A DNA stretch of 64,000 nt from Piezodorus guildinii (Eukaryota > Arthropoda > Insecta > Hemiptera > Pentatomidae), in NCBI GenBank assembly GCA_023052935.1, contig CM041292.1:201399799-201463798 (forward strand). The letters are read 5' to 3'. A program made the position numbers and the translations under genes. Positions 53,726-64,000 of this stretch are shown here, piece after piece. Below the pieces are notes generated by a model. It ran no database searches, had not been told where the DNA came from, and worked only from the letters and a program-made list of their open reading frames with translations. Positions within the stretch are counted from its first letter, which is position 1. Every line of letters starts with the position of its first letter.

Positions 53726-54600
53726 TCTGGTGCGGGCAACACACGACTTTCACTTACCTCCATTTTTAAAATCAATGAAATTATTTTCAAAAACAGTTAG
53801 AGATAAAAATACGTGAAACTATTAAGGAATTAATTAAATTGAATTTATATAAAAACATGTGTTTTATTAACAAATCTACTATATTATTATCTAAAATAAT
53901 CAGTTAGTTTTATGTTCATTTCATCACTCTCTATTAACTTTTAAAAGCTTGTGTATGAGAAAATATATTTTTTTTAAATATTTAGCTTTCCAACGGTATA
54001 TCATACATGTATATTACTGATCTTATGTTAAAAAACGAAAAATTGCTTTAAAAAAATATTTTTCCTGTTTTCTCCTTTTGTTGGGTATCGAATTTATTCA
54101 ATTTATATATTTACCTGTTTTTCATTAGCGTTAACAAGATAATATAGTAATTTTAATTGAATCTACAAAATTAAAGGTGGTTTAGAAGAAGAAAATTTAA
54201 AATATCGGCATTTAAGCCCTTTAATCAGAATAAAACCTAAATAATATTAAAGCCCATTTAATTTTACATCGATATAGCGAGTTTAATCGAAATCGTCGGA
54301 ACCGTTTTTGAGAAAATCGAAAAAAGGTGCAAAATGCATTGTATAAAGTGCCTCTTCTGGTTAGCTCATTTTGATGAAAAAAGTTTTGTCACGTCTCGGG
54401 CGTATAGTTGTCTTAAATATGAAATTTCAGTTTCATAGGACTTACCGTTTCCGCCCGGGAGTTACCACACACAGACCATTTTGCGGGACTTGGTTATTTG
54501 GACTCAGGGGACCCTAAAACGGGTATTTCCGTTGAAAACTGGAATTCGAAAAATTTCACGATCGCAATACTTTCCCCTTCTATACATAGTAAGTGAAAGT
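53726..54600 (-). mobile_element. H-family element, copy 6 (complete)
   Basis: TCTGGTGCGGGCAACACACG start, ACTTTCACTTAC at 53747, short (CA)n (54463-54474), imperfect palindrome near 54577-54592 and GTAAGTGAAAGT end at 54589-54600. Confidence 0.82.
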
Positions 54601-55084
54601 AAAAAAAAGGGATGAATATCATGTTTTATTTTAAAATCTCCCTAAAAATTAAGAAAAGTCAACGAGGTAATTGGAAAAGAAAACTGTTTAGCTCTGCAAG
54701 AAAACTAAAACGAAGCTAACATAAAACTAAAACTATATGTTTTTATCATTGAACCTCTTTTCTCTAGTTCTAAAAGAATTGGAGGGTTGTCAAGAGAGAA
54801 ATTTGGCTGGTGGCGTGGGGTACCGCATTGCAGGAGGTGGCTCCAGGCTCCAGACGATATGCTCTTGGCAAGGTTCCCCCTAACGTGAAATAGAAGGCGC
54901 CCAAGAGCTCCAACTTTTGTCTCTTGTTGACCCACACCCACGGCCAAAATATTATCCTAAAAGTATTACTATCTGGTTCAGCTGGGTTTGCGGTGCTCAT
55001 TTCTGAAATAAAGTGGAGTTCGATAAAGTCAAGATCACTCTTACAACGTGGGAGTATTTAGAGGGAAAACACTGGAAAATCTTT
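54601..55084. other. Unassigned, with GC-richer patch
   Basis: 54770-54990 is GC-richer. Two overlapping minus-strand frames of 76-80 codons lack known motifs. Confidence 0.35.
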
Positions 55085-55405
55085 TTATTTATTTGTTTTG
55101 TTATTATCATTTATTGAAATTTACACTGTATTAGTTAGCACATCAAGTAAAATGGCCAACAGAAATACATGAAAAAGACATGAAGAGTAAATGCCCATTG
55201 GCACCACTCCACTGGGTAATCTAAACTAGATGGTCTCGAGGCTATCTTCTTTTCAGACGCCACGGAGGATTGTCAGGAATGGAAGAGGAAGCAAGGATTG
55301 AAACTTGTGGGTTAGAGTGGGAGTGGATTTTGTCATGAAAGGCCAAATGGTTTAGGCTAAATCAGAACATATTGAATGTTAAGGTCTTTATGAATGGGTT
55401 TATTC
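55085..55405 (-). pseudogene. Jockey-type LINE JB, 3' end
   Basis: A reverse match to 49680-49985 with several changes, tail at the left. The last ORF2 residues are readable with a stop. Confidence 0.75.
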
Positions 55406-55740
55406 GTGAAAAAGGTTGTAAGTTCGAATCCTAGTTCCGGTATGACTTTATAAAGCATACAATTAAATGGTGATTCTCTCACCACCTCTCCCTTGTGTTT
55501 GCGATGCCTCACAGCCTTCTCGTGGCAACTCACAAAAATAGGTGTAGAAAGTAATGACCATCCCCTATTATATAAGAGAATCGATTCAAGTATTGTATAT
55601 AGTAATATACATCGAGAAGGCAATGCCAGCCGGCCAGTTGTGATAACAAAAAATTATGAAACTCAGATAAGATATGAAATTTTTAATGTAATGCACGTAA
55701 TAAAGTATTATGCCACTAATGCTCAACCTAACTTTTAGCT
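55406..55740 (+). repeat. Possible SINE tail with B box
   Basis: AAGTTCGAATCCTAGTTCCG at 55421 is a B-box-like block without a clear A box before it. It may be a truncated SINE. Confidence 0.3.
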
Positions 55741-55774
55741 GACAAATCAAAATAAAGATTTTTAACACTTAAAT

Positions 55775-55865
55775 ATCTATTTATTGAGAAATATTACAAT
55801 CTGTTTCAGAATGAACAATAGTAATAGTGATATAGGACCTTATTCATACAATCGAAATAAAGATA
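55775..55865 (-). mobile_element. Jockey-type LINE JA, 3' UTR fragment
   Basis: A reverse match to about 580-655 (TTATTGAGAAATATTACAAT). Confidence 0.65.
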
Positions 55866-56740
55866 ATATAAAAAAATCACAGACTTTATTTTTTGAAGAA
55901 AATATATAAAGCAGATTCCAAAAGATTTATTAACGAAATAGTTAATTAAATACATGTTATAAAGACCAACTTAATAAGAAAGGTCTGCTAGAACTGCTCA
56001 AAAAGAGGCGAGCTGATAACGAGTGGATGTCCGCTCCTTAAGGCTGCCCCAACCATTGTTGCCCTACCGCCTTAATGAACTCCTTACGAGAGGAAATAAA
56101 AATAAACCGATGTTGCCCAGGACCATCTCAGGATCAATTTCGTCCTCCCCCGCAAAAACAATTTCAGAAAACAAAAGTAAGTAAAGTGAAGCGTTATCTG
56201 CTAAGGATCATAGGTGACCTGACACCCACTTTGTAAATTGGAACAGCACTAAAGCATTAATGGGGGATAATAATAATAAAATGCTTATTAAATCGGATGT
56301 TTGGTGCCAATACAGATTCGACCATTGATCACCGGCACTGACAGGCTACAAGCCCCGTAATTCCTCGTTGTGTGACCTTTCGAATTCGTAGTACTTAATT
56401 GAGACGTTGATTTCTTTAAGGTACTATATCCACTTTAGACAATTTTATAGGAAACGCAAAAATCAGCCCATTTATTTAATATTGGACCATTTTACGTGAT
56501 TCTTTTTTTTTATAAAAATCAAAAGTTGTATAATAAGCGTGTTACCAACTCATTTTTCCAAATTATTGCACTTTTTGATGAATTTTAAACATTATAATAT
56601 GGATGTAGTACTTTTTGGAACGAAACATGGATATAGAACTTTTTGGAAATAATAAAATAGGATACAGTACCTTTTTATAATTTTAATAATTTATAATAAT
56701 TTTATAAGAATATAACGCGCGATAAGTTGGTAACAGTCAC
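55866..56740. other. No recognised feature
   Basis: Includes a GC-richer patch at 55980-56230. GTTACCAACT (about 56543) and AGTTGGTAAC (about 56724) are inverted 10-mers. No gene. Confidence 0.35.
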
Positions 56741-56762
56741 TATAATAATAGTAATAATAATA
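56741..56762. repeat. (TAA)n tract, target of the R4/Dong-type LINE
   Basis: TATAATAATAGTAATAATAA. It continues as TAATATT at 57491, after the inserted LINE, and there joins the reversed 3' end of an RTE-like LINE. Confidence 0.75.
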
Positions 56763-56763
56763 C

Positions 56764-57411
56764 CAGGACCAAGTTGTTGCAACGAGAGCATACAGGAGGC
56801 ATATAATGAAGGAAAATATGATAACAGATAAATGTCGCCTTTGCTCCAAGACCCACGAGTCTATTCAGCATGTAACAAATGGTTGTGAAACTTTGGCAGG
56901 GACGGACTATTTAATAAGGCATAATAACGTTGCTAAAATTTACCACCAAGGTCTGTGCAGAGCTCTGGGATTGTTGGGGGGTGAAGAGATACCCTATTAT
57001 CGGTATACCCCTGAAAAACTTCTGGAAAATAAAGACGTAAAAGTTTACTGGGATGAACAGATTATCATCGACCACAGAGTGCTGCATAATCGTCCAGATA
57101 TTTTGGTATTAGATAAAACCAACAAAATGGCCAGAATTGTCGATATTGCTGTCCCATGTGACTCCAATCTGTTAAGCACTAGAGCTGAAAAAATTAGAAA
57201 ATATCAAGAGCTCTCTTTAGAACTGAAATCGCTCTACCGCCTGGAAAAAGTTGCAACAACTCCAATAGTTCTCTCTTCAAATGGTCAAATCCTCAAAAGC
57301 ACGAAGGAGGGCACAGAAGAGCTTGGCCTAGACCACAAGCATCTAAAACTAGCACAGAAAGCAGTTCTGCTGGATACCTGCAGAATTGTTAGAAAATTTT
57401 TAAATAAGTAA
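56764..57411 (+). CDS. R4/Dong-type ORF, zinc finger and restriction-like endonuclease
   Basis: The frame is open from the left junction (QDQVVATRAYRRHIMKENM), with the first ATG at 56806. It carries a CCHC finger CRLCSKTHESIQHVTNGC (C-x2-C-x8-H-x4-C) and the restriction-like endonuclease of R2/R4-group LINEs: RPDILVLD, then RIVDIAVPCD, then KIRKYQELSLELK, the usual PD, D, K series. This enzyme nicks the target for reverse transcription. About 215 codons without a stop suggest recent arrival, as a 5'-truncated fragment. Confidence 0.82.
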   Translation, partial: QDQVVATRAYRRHIMKENMITDKCRLCSKTHESIQHVTNGCETLAGTDYLIRHNNVAKIYHQGLCRALGLLGGEEIPYYRYTPEKLLENKDVKVYWDEQIIIDHRVLHNRPDILVLDKTNKMARIVDIAVPCDSNLLSTRAEKIRKYQELSLELKSLYRLEKVATTPIVLSSNGQILKSTKEGTEELGLDHKHLKLAQKAVLLDTCRIVRKFLNK

Positions 57412-57417
57412 AACCTT

Positions 57418-57449
57418 CTACTTCCCTTTGACTTTTATCCGGGAAGTAG
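57418..57449 (+). repeat. 3' UTR hairpin of the R4/Dong-type LINE
   Basis: CTACTTCCC and GGGAAGTAG are perfect 9-bp arms around a 14-base loop, seven bases after the stop codon. Such RNA structures can be the handle for the element's own RT; that role is inference. Confidence 0.7.
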
Positions 57450-57490
57450 ATGAAGCTCCAGTTACCTGAGAGAAATAAAAAAAAAAAAAA

Positions 57491-57951
57491 TAATATTAGG
57501 CTTACCGAACCCAAAGGTTCGATGCAGATACCAATAAATTCTGCCTACACAGACTCGTCCAATGTTCACCGTTCAAGCTCAAGCCCCCGAGATCAGCCTT
57601 AATGCAATCCTCCCATCGACGCTTCGGCCTACCTTTCGAACGCCTACCAGTCGGATCAGCGAATACCAACTTTCTTAGAATCCGCTCCTCATCGAGCCCA
57701 ACAACTCTACTCGCCCATTTGAGTCTCCGCGATGCTATCAGCTCAATTATATTCACAGGATACAAGTTCCGAAATTCCGCGTTGTGCAACCTTCTAAACT
57801 CCTCAGTGGTCTCATCTCTCTTCCGACCAAATATTTTACGGAGTACCTTATTTTCGAAATCCTTAAGCCGTTATTTATCCTTCAAAGTAAGCGGCCACGT
57901 TTCACATCCGTAAAGAACCGTCGGAAGAATAATAGTTTTATAAATTCTAAC
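57491..57951 (-). pseudogene. RTE-like LINE (family R), 3' part, interrupted by a BEL element
   Basis: The minus strand matches 43716-44170: CETWPLTLKD..., frame change, LHNAEFRNLYPVNIIELIAS, RRWEDCIKADLGGL, end GGTTCGGTAAGCCTAATATTA. It breaks at AATTCTAAC (57951) where the BEL LTR begins; the other copies continue there. The rest of this LINE should lie beyond the right edge of the window. Confidence 0.85.
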
Positions 57952-58350
57952 TGTTTAGGCGGGAATGAAAAATATTATTTCATTTTAAATTTAAATTTAA
58001 TACCGGAAGGTGCTGCCCCCTAATATCCTAGCAAGCCCACTAATCCTTAAGAGAAGTGGGCCCACTTGCTTCTTAAACTTCGTCCGCCGTAGATCGTCCT
58101 AGACAGCGAGTTCCCGATCGTCGTGGGAGCTGGTGGTGCTGACAGAGGCGGTCCTAAGAATCCTTCATACTTCTCTCTTTAACCTCATCCTTTCCTATTT
58201 CCTGACTCCCCTTAGGAACCAGGACAGAAAGGAGGGACGAGAGGTGAGTTTTTTTTTGTTTTTGTTTTTTCGTTCAGCGAACACGCTGCCAATAATTTTT
58301 TGTTCGTATAAAAAATTAAAATATCAGAATACAGTCCACTGGCTCACCCA
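57952..58350 (+). repeat. BEL 5' LTR (right end approximate)
   Basis: Starts TGTTTAGGCGGG exactly where family R LINE sequence stops. The end is set by a CA (58349-58350) just before TTTTTGGTCCTCCGG, which looks like a primer-binding site. Without the 3' LTR the right boundary is a judgement. Confidence 0.6.
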
Positions 58351-59205
58351 TTTTTGGTCCTCCGGTGCCAATTTGTTTTGTTCGGCCGATTGTGATTATA
58401 TTATAAACGAAAAATAAGAACTAATAGTTTCTACAAAAATAATAATAATAATAAATTCATTTAATAAACGGTTGATAATAATATAATAGTATATTTTTTA
58501 CAATAGTTTTTGCAGCAACGCGCTAAATACAATGAACATAGAATTAGCATATATATACAAATACATATAGTATTGACACAGTCCAATGGTCAATCCATTA
58601 ATATATATATATTAGCGTATTTTCTTTAAATAATTCGTAATTGATTTGCTTTAAAGTATAAACTTTAATTGATTAATTTAAAACACCGAATAAACCAATA
58701 GAATAAAACGAACTCTGTATATTCTTGTGATTAATTTCAGTGTTTAATTTTTTTTTTTTTTTTTTAGAGTTTGTGTGTATTATATCAATGGTAATAATTT
58801 TTGTTTAAATTTAATTTAATTTTAAAATTAACCAAACATAGGAATGTTTTTTTATGTATTTCTTTAACTCTAGGTTAAGATATTTGTTTAATTATTAAAA
58901 AAAAAAAGAAAAGGAGATTGGTTTATATATTTTTTTGTTTTGTTTCTAAATTATTATTAAATCAATTAGTTACTATATATTTAATAATTAGAGTTTGTGG
59001 AAAAATCCAGTTCGTCTATATTTTATTTTCTACTTAAATATAATAAATTAATTGAAGTAAAATATTTTTTTTTAAATTATTAATCTTATTAAAATAATTA
59101 TTAACAACTAATCATATTAAAATAATTATTAACAATTAATCATATTAAAATAATTATTAACAATTAATCTTTTTTATTTGTTATTGCTGATTAGTATTAT
59201 TAAAA
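58351..59205 (+). other. BEL leader, non-coding
   Basis: It begins with the candidate primer-binding site (TTGGTCCTCCGGTGCC). The rest is AT-rich without ORFs and ends in a short tandem repeat at 59084-59170. Confidence 0.6.
59084..59170 (+). repeat. Tandem repeat just before the BEL gag start
   Basis: About three copies of a 28-base unit containing AAAATAATTATTAACAATTA. The last copy ends about 35 bases before the ATG at 59206. Confidence 0.85.
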
Positions 59206-60560
59206 ATGAGTGAGAAAATCGAATCAACGTTAAAAATTTGTCGTGCTAAACAAATTAAACTCTACCAGCGTATTCAAAGGGTTTACGACTTATCAAAAGG
59301 TGTAGCGGATAAAAAAGTTTTGCAACAATTTGAAACGCTTTATCGTTTAATACCGAATACGTTAAAGGAATATGACGAGATAGAATTCAAAATAAATGAA
59401 TTAAACTTAGAGCTCGATTCTGAATTTAATCCAACCTTTAACGATTCTCATATGGAAATGATAGGCTACATTGAAGCGACTGCGGACAAGCTACAATTAA
59501 ATAAAAAATTTCTGGCCACTGCATCGGTTTCCGGGGCGCCATTACCAACCCAGTCGTCTAGTAAAACAGAGTTTAACCTTCCTAAGATAGAATTGCCTTC
59601 GTTTTCTGGAAATCATTCTCAATGGTCGATATTTTATGAAATGTTTAAATCGTTGATACACGAAAATGCAACTTTAACTGATCAGCACAAAATTCAGTAT
59701 TTAGTTTCAAAGCTGACTGGGGAAGCGTCGAATATTTGCAAACATTTACCACCTGTAGCGGCAAATTATCCGATCATCTGAGAGGCTTTACAAAAGCGGT
59801 ATAATGATCCTAGAGCCCTAACAGATAATTATTTAGAACAGATTTTCGAATTTAAACCATTAAAGGTAGAGACAAGGGAAAATTTAAATTCGATATTAGA
59901 TAAATTTTGTGGGCCCATAACAGCTCTTAAAAGATTAAATATGGACAATTTATCCGATTTAATATTTTTAAATCGTGGTTTAAAAATTTTAGACCCCGTG
60001 TCTCGTCGTGCGTTCGAAGCCGCGGTTCGGGAAAAAGACCTTCCCACATATGAGGATTTTGTTTCGTTCGTCGAGAAACAAATTAAAACTCTTCCCTGGG
60101 AACATAACTCTTCAAATGCCAGGTCGGATAAATCGTTTAAAAATCTCAGACCTAAGATTTTCGTCGCTCAAGCGGAAGGAAGCGCAAGTAATGATGCTCG
60201 GGAAAATGCTAAGTGCTTAAAATGCAATATAAACTCCCATCAATTGCTTAGCTGTAAAACATTTTTAAAGATGTCTCCGTGGGATAGATTTCGTTTTATA
60301 AAACAAAAGGCTTGTTGTTTAAAATGTTTTTCACCTCATCATTTAGCCCCTCACTGCCAGAAAGGGAGTTCCTGCGCCCAATGTAATAAACCACACCATA
60401 CCTTGTTACATTTTGATTTTTCGAAAAATACTCCAGACCGACATTCTGGGCCGGAAAGTCAGCAGAATCCTGTGATTAATTGCTGTTCGATGGCGGATTT
60501 TAAAAATCGTTTTCCTGCCGAGCGATCTATGGTTTTGCTGTCTACTGCGGTTGTAAATTT
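59206..60560 (+). pseudogene. gag: BEL gag with zinc knuckles, one premature stop
   Basis: Starts at ATG 59206 (MSEKIESTLKICRAKQIKLY). The matrix/capsid-type region includes FSGNHSQWSIFYEMFKSLIH and KIQYLVSKLTGEA, characteristic of BEL/Pao gag. TGA at 59779 interrupts where a tryptophan codon is likely; the same frame then continues (EALQKRYNDPRALTDNYLEQ). Three cysteine-rich knuckles follow: CLKCNINSHQLLSC, CLKCFSPHHLAPHC and CAQCNKPHH (60210-60420). Gag forms the particle and binds RNA. Confidence 0.88.
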
Positions 60561-63500
60561 ACAAAATAACAAAGGTAAAAAGTACGAGGCGCGGTTTTTA
60601 ATCGATTCAGGCAGCCAGTGTCATTTTCTAACATCGAAAACATGCCAACAGTTTAAACTGCCTATTCTCCCGTTGAAAACATCGGTGGTAGGTTTTGGAG
60701 GAGGAGTGAATTAGGTTTTAGGAAAAACAGTCTGTACCTTCAGTTCAAAAATTAATCCGAATATTTCTTTTACAATTGAACCTTTGGTAGTGGATAAGAT
60801 AGTCGAGAAATTGCCGGCTAGGGAAATTGATTTGTCTCGGCTTTCTTATTTTAAGGGTCTGAAACTCGCTGATGAGAAATTTTATTTACCGGGTAATATC
60901 GATGGGATTATAGGGGCCGAGTTGGTGCCTCATTTATTAAAAGAAAAGAAATACCGACGAGAACCTTATCAGTTGATGGCAGTAGATAGTGTTTTGGGTT
61001 GCATTCTTATGGGAAGGGCACCAGTTCTAGACATACCATCTGAAGGGGTCAATTGTTTGTCCGTTTGCCATTCATCGCTGGATAGTGTGGTGAGACGATT
61101 TTGGGAGATCGAAGAGGTCCCAAGCTTGGTTAATTCTCTTTCACCCAAGGAATTAGAGTGTGAGGGTATATTTAAATCATCGGTGCGCCGTTTGGAATCA
61201 GGGCGGTTTGTGGTTTCGTTACCGTTTCAGGATAATCCCGATCGGTTGGGGGGATTCGTTTGAGATGGCTAAACGAAGATTTTTAAACCTAGAAAAACGT
61301 TTAGGTCAATACCCAGAATTTAAGGCATTATATCAAGAGGTTTTTTTGGATTATTTACGGCAAGGGCACATGTCCTTGGTAACCAATCCGAGGGATAAAT
61401 GTGGCTATTACATACCACATCATGCTATATTCAAACCCAGTAGTTCGAGTACACCACTTAGAATAGTTTTTGATGCTAGTGCAAAAACTACTTCTCATTT
61501 GTCATTAAATGACGTTTTACACGTGGGCCCAAAGTTACAAACGGATATTTTCGTTTTGCTACTACACTTTCGTTTATTTCCTATAGCTTTGACGGCAGAT
61601 ATCAAGCAAATGTATCGGCAAATTCTAATAGATGAATCTCATCGAAGTTACCAACGGGTATTATGGAGATTTTCGCCGGAAGATCCCGTGGAGATTTACG
61701 AATTAAACTGTGTGGTTTTTGGTATCACCTCATCCCCTTACTTGGCTCTTCGTACGGTCCTTCATTTGGTCGAAGAAGAAGGTGGAAATTTCCCTGCCAC
61801 CAAAGGTAGAATACCACACGATATGTATATGGACGATCTTATCACTTCGGTCCCCTCGGTTCAAGATGCCGAACGTCTTTATCACCAAACTAATATTTTA
61901 TTCGAAAAAGGAGGTTTTCAGTTTACCAAATGGGCTTCTAATACTCCTGAAGTGCTAGCTCTATTCCCGGACGAAGATAAATCTTTTTCAGCAAAAGATT
62001 TTGAAACAGGATTATCGTTAGCTGTTTTGGGTCTTGAGTGGCAACCAAGCGGGGATATTTTTCGTTTTCGAGTCAATCACGAAAACAAAACCGGAACAAA
62101 ACGCAATATACTCTCGTCCGTAGCGAGAATTTTCGACCCCTTGGGCCTACTAGCACCCCTGACTTTGTTTCTCAAGTGCTTGATTAAAGAGTTGTGGCGT
62201 TTGGGTTTAGATTGGGATCAAGTTCCACCCAGTTCTGTTGATATTCAGTGGGAACGTTGTCAAAGGGAATTAAGAGCGTTGTCGGATCTATCGGTTCCGA
62301 GACACATCGGCGTGTTAGTTGGTTCGCGCGTGACTTTGGTCGGATTTTGTGACGCATCCGAGATGGGTTATGGAGCCGTAATTTATTTAAGGATCCAGAC
62401 AGGAAAGAAATCTTTTAGGGTTTCTTTATTGTGTGCAAAATCCAAGGTAGCTCCTTCGAAGTTCCAAACCATTCCTCGTTTAGAGCTTTGTGCCGCCCTA
62501 CTTTTAGCTAATCTGTTGCTAGCCACAGCAACTACCCTTCGCACCCGCTGTCAGGTCGAGCGTATCGTTGCGCTTTCGGATTCAACGGTAGCGTTGCATT
62601 GGATTAAAGCTCCACCGTCCAAATGGCAGACGTTTGTCGCTCATCGGGTGTCTCGAATACAGGATTGTTGCATCGATAGTTGGATGCATGTATCAGGAAA
62701 TGACAATCCAGCGGATTGTCTGTCTAGAGGCTTAACACCAGGCGAGCTTGTTGGTCATGCCCTATGGTGGACGGGACCGATTTGGCTGGGTTCTGATGAA
62801 AGTGTCTGGCCCATTGAACTAGACTTAGAGGAGCCGGAAAATCTTCCGGAAACTAAGAGTAGTAGCATATTGACCGTAATACAACCGGAAAAAATAGAAG
62901 AAAACTCCATTTGGGCTTTAGTCGATCGTTGCTCGAATTACCTACGGTTATTACGAACGATGGTGTTTGTATTGAGGTTTCTTAGACTATTACCCAAAGG
63001 GATAGGTATTAGGGAAAGAGACTTACACACCGCCGAGATATATCTGTGTAGAGTGGTCCAAATGATTCATTTTCCACATGAATTCGACAGATTAAAGAAG
63101 GGAAAAATTTGTTCAGCTCAACTGCAACGGTTGTCTCCGTTCCTCGACCGTGGAATCATTCGCGTCGGCGGTCGTTTGCAGAATGCTGATATTGGGTTTG
63201 ACAGCTGTCATCCGATTGTCTTGCCAAAGAAGGATCCTTTGATAATTCGATTAATTGATTATTATCATGAAAAAAATTGTCATGCTGGACCCCATCTATT
63301 ATTATCGTTGCTTAGACAAAGATTTTGGATTCTATCAGGTCGAGAAATTATTAGAAGTAGGATAAGAAAATGCAATCGGTGTTTCAGAGTTCGCCCCTCG
63401 ATCGTACCTCCGAAAATGGGTAATCTCCCTACCTGTAGGGTTACACAATGTAAGCCTTTCGAACAAACAGGAGTAGACTACGCTGGGCCAATTCGTATTA

Positions 63501-63949
63501 CGATGGCTAGAAGACGAAATCCTTTTATTTTTAAGGCGTATATTTGTCTTTTTATATGTATGTCCACCAAGGCGGTACATATTGAATTGGTGTCAGAATT
63601 ATCTACCCCCATGTTTTTGGCCGCTTTCCGTCGATTTTTGTCGCGTCGAGGTCCATGTCGAACCGTTTATTCGGATTGTGGGACGAATTTTTTGGGTGCT
63701 CAAGAGGAATTGGCTCAATTGTCACAGTTGCTGAGTTCAAGGGACTATCAGGATACAATGGCTAATCAACTTTCCGAATATAGAATTGATTGGAAATTTA
63801 TCCCCCCAGGGGCTCCTCACTTTGGAGGACTTTGGGAGTCTAATATTAAAAGTGTGAAATCCCATTTATTTCGCGTAATTGGAACTCAACTTCTCACCTA
63901 CGAAGAGTTAAATACGGTTTTAGTTCAAATTGAAGCTGTACTGAATTAG
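60561..63949 (+). pseudogene. pol: BEL pol: protease, RT, RNase H, integrase
   Basis: Same frame as gag at first. Protease FLIDSGSQCHFL (DSG at about 60604). TAG at 60712. Frame shift at the G run (61247-61252), then an open frame for over 890 codons. RT: LRIVFDASAKT, LTADIKQMYRQI and catalytic YMDDLITS (about 61828). RNase H: GFCDASEMGYGAV (about 62343). Integrase finger H...H...CNRCF (63270-63385), with DDE residues in GVDYAGP (63470), VYSDCGTNF (63667) and FGGLWESNIKS (63823). The frame is lost at 63947; related coding sequence continues shifted to the edge. No envelope-like gene is visible in the window. Confidence 0.9.
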
Positions 63950-64000
63950 TAGTACCAGGCCTCTTTGTCCACTTAGTACGGATCCACGGGAACCCCTTGC

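Larger units (their letters stand above)
56763..57490 (+). mobile_element. R4/Dong-type LINE, 5'-truncated, intact C-terminal frame
   Basis: One uninterrupted frame from about 56764 to TAA 57409-57411 is followed by a 3' UTR with a hairpin (57418-57449) and a poly-A of about 14. It sits in a (TAA)n tract, the preferred target of Dong-type elements by general knowledge. RT domain missing, so it is immobile. Confidence 0.8.
57952..64000 (+). mobile_element. BEL/Pao LTR retrotransposon, runs off the window
   Basis: 5' LTR from 57952, leader, then gag and pol in one reading direction to the right edge. Lesions: TGA 59779-59781, TAG 60712-60714, one extra G in the run at 61247-61252, and a frame disruption at about 63947-63957. 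With so few changes over more than 4.5 kb it is young but inactive. The 3' LTR is outside. Confidence 0.9.

Noticed and set aside
63950..64000. A new gene at the right edge
   Set aside because: The sequence is the frame-shifted continuation of BEL integrase.

Overview
The window looks like a piece of an arthropod, most likely insect, nuclear genome made almost entirely of transposable elements. It is strongly AT-rich, full of poly-A runs and long (TA)n tracts, and carries element groups typical of insects: BEL/Pao and Mag-type Gypsy LTR elements, RTE-, Jockey- and R4/Dong-type LINEs, Tc1 and mariner transposons, a Helitron, and tRNA-headed SINEs. I recognise no host protein gene, rRNA, functional tRNA or CRISPR array. 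The species cannot be named from this sequence.

Layout. 1-6 kb: the 3' end of a Jockey-type LINE, a decayed LINE, a direct-repeat pair and a rearranged RTE-like LINE. 6-20 kb: LINE tails, a deleted mariner, diverged copies of a dispersed repeat (called H here), SINEs, a fold-back element and a Jockey 3' UTR split by another repeat (called Z). 20.2-21.6 kb: a Tc1-type transposon with both terminal inverted repeats. 22.4-27.1 kb: a second Z copy split by a young Gypsy element whose two 144-bp LTRs differ at one base. 28.3-31.3 kb: the longest RTE-like LINE. 31-37 kb: LINE tails, an inverted pair of hammerhead-like repeats, and a repeat called Y joined to a tRNA-derived SINE. 37-47 kb: five H copies in both orientations, a Helitron split by a LINE and a mariner, an RTE-like LINE inserted in H, and a tandem duplication of H with its flank. 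47-56 kb: Jockey-type LINEs, a second mariner relic, a long (TA)n tract and one more H copy. 56.7-64 kb: a triple nest in which an RTE-like LINE was hit by an R4/Dong-type LINE in its (TAA)n tail and by a BEL/Pao element in its body; the BEL element runs off the right edge.

The elements interact by nesting, so relative ages can be read. The Gypsy and BEL copies have the best-preserved coding regions. The RTE-like, Jockey-type and mariner copies are broken. The H, Y, Z and hammerhead-like repeats carry no ORF I trust and must be mobilised in trans.

The two signals most worth pursuit are (1) family H, whose layout (12-bp subterminal inverted repeats, a variable CA/GT microsatellite, an 18-bp palindrome at one end) fits non-autonomous Helentron-type elements (HINEs), including one tandem copy that carries 3' flank; and (2) a recurrent motif CTGANGA - short stem - GAAACG, in about a dozen places, often in inverted pairs, which resembles a hammerhead ribozyme core with one extra base.
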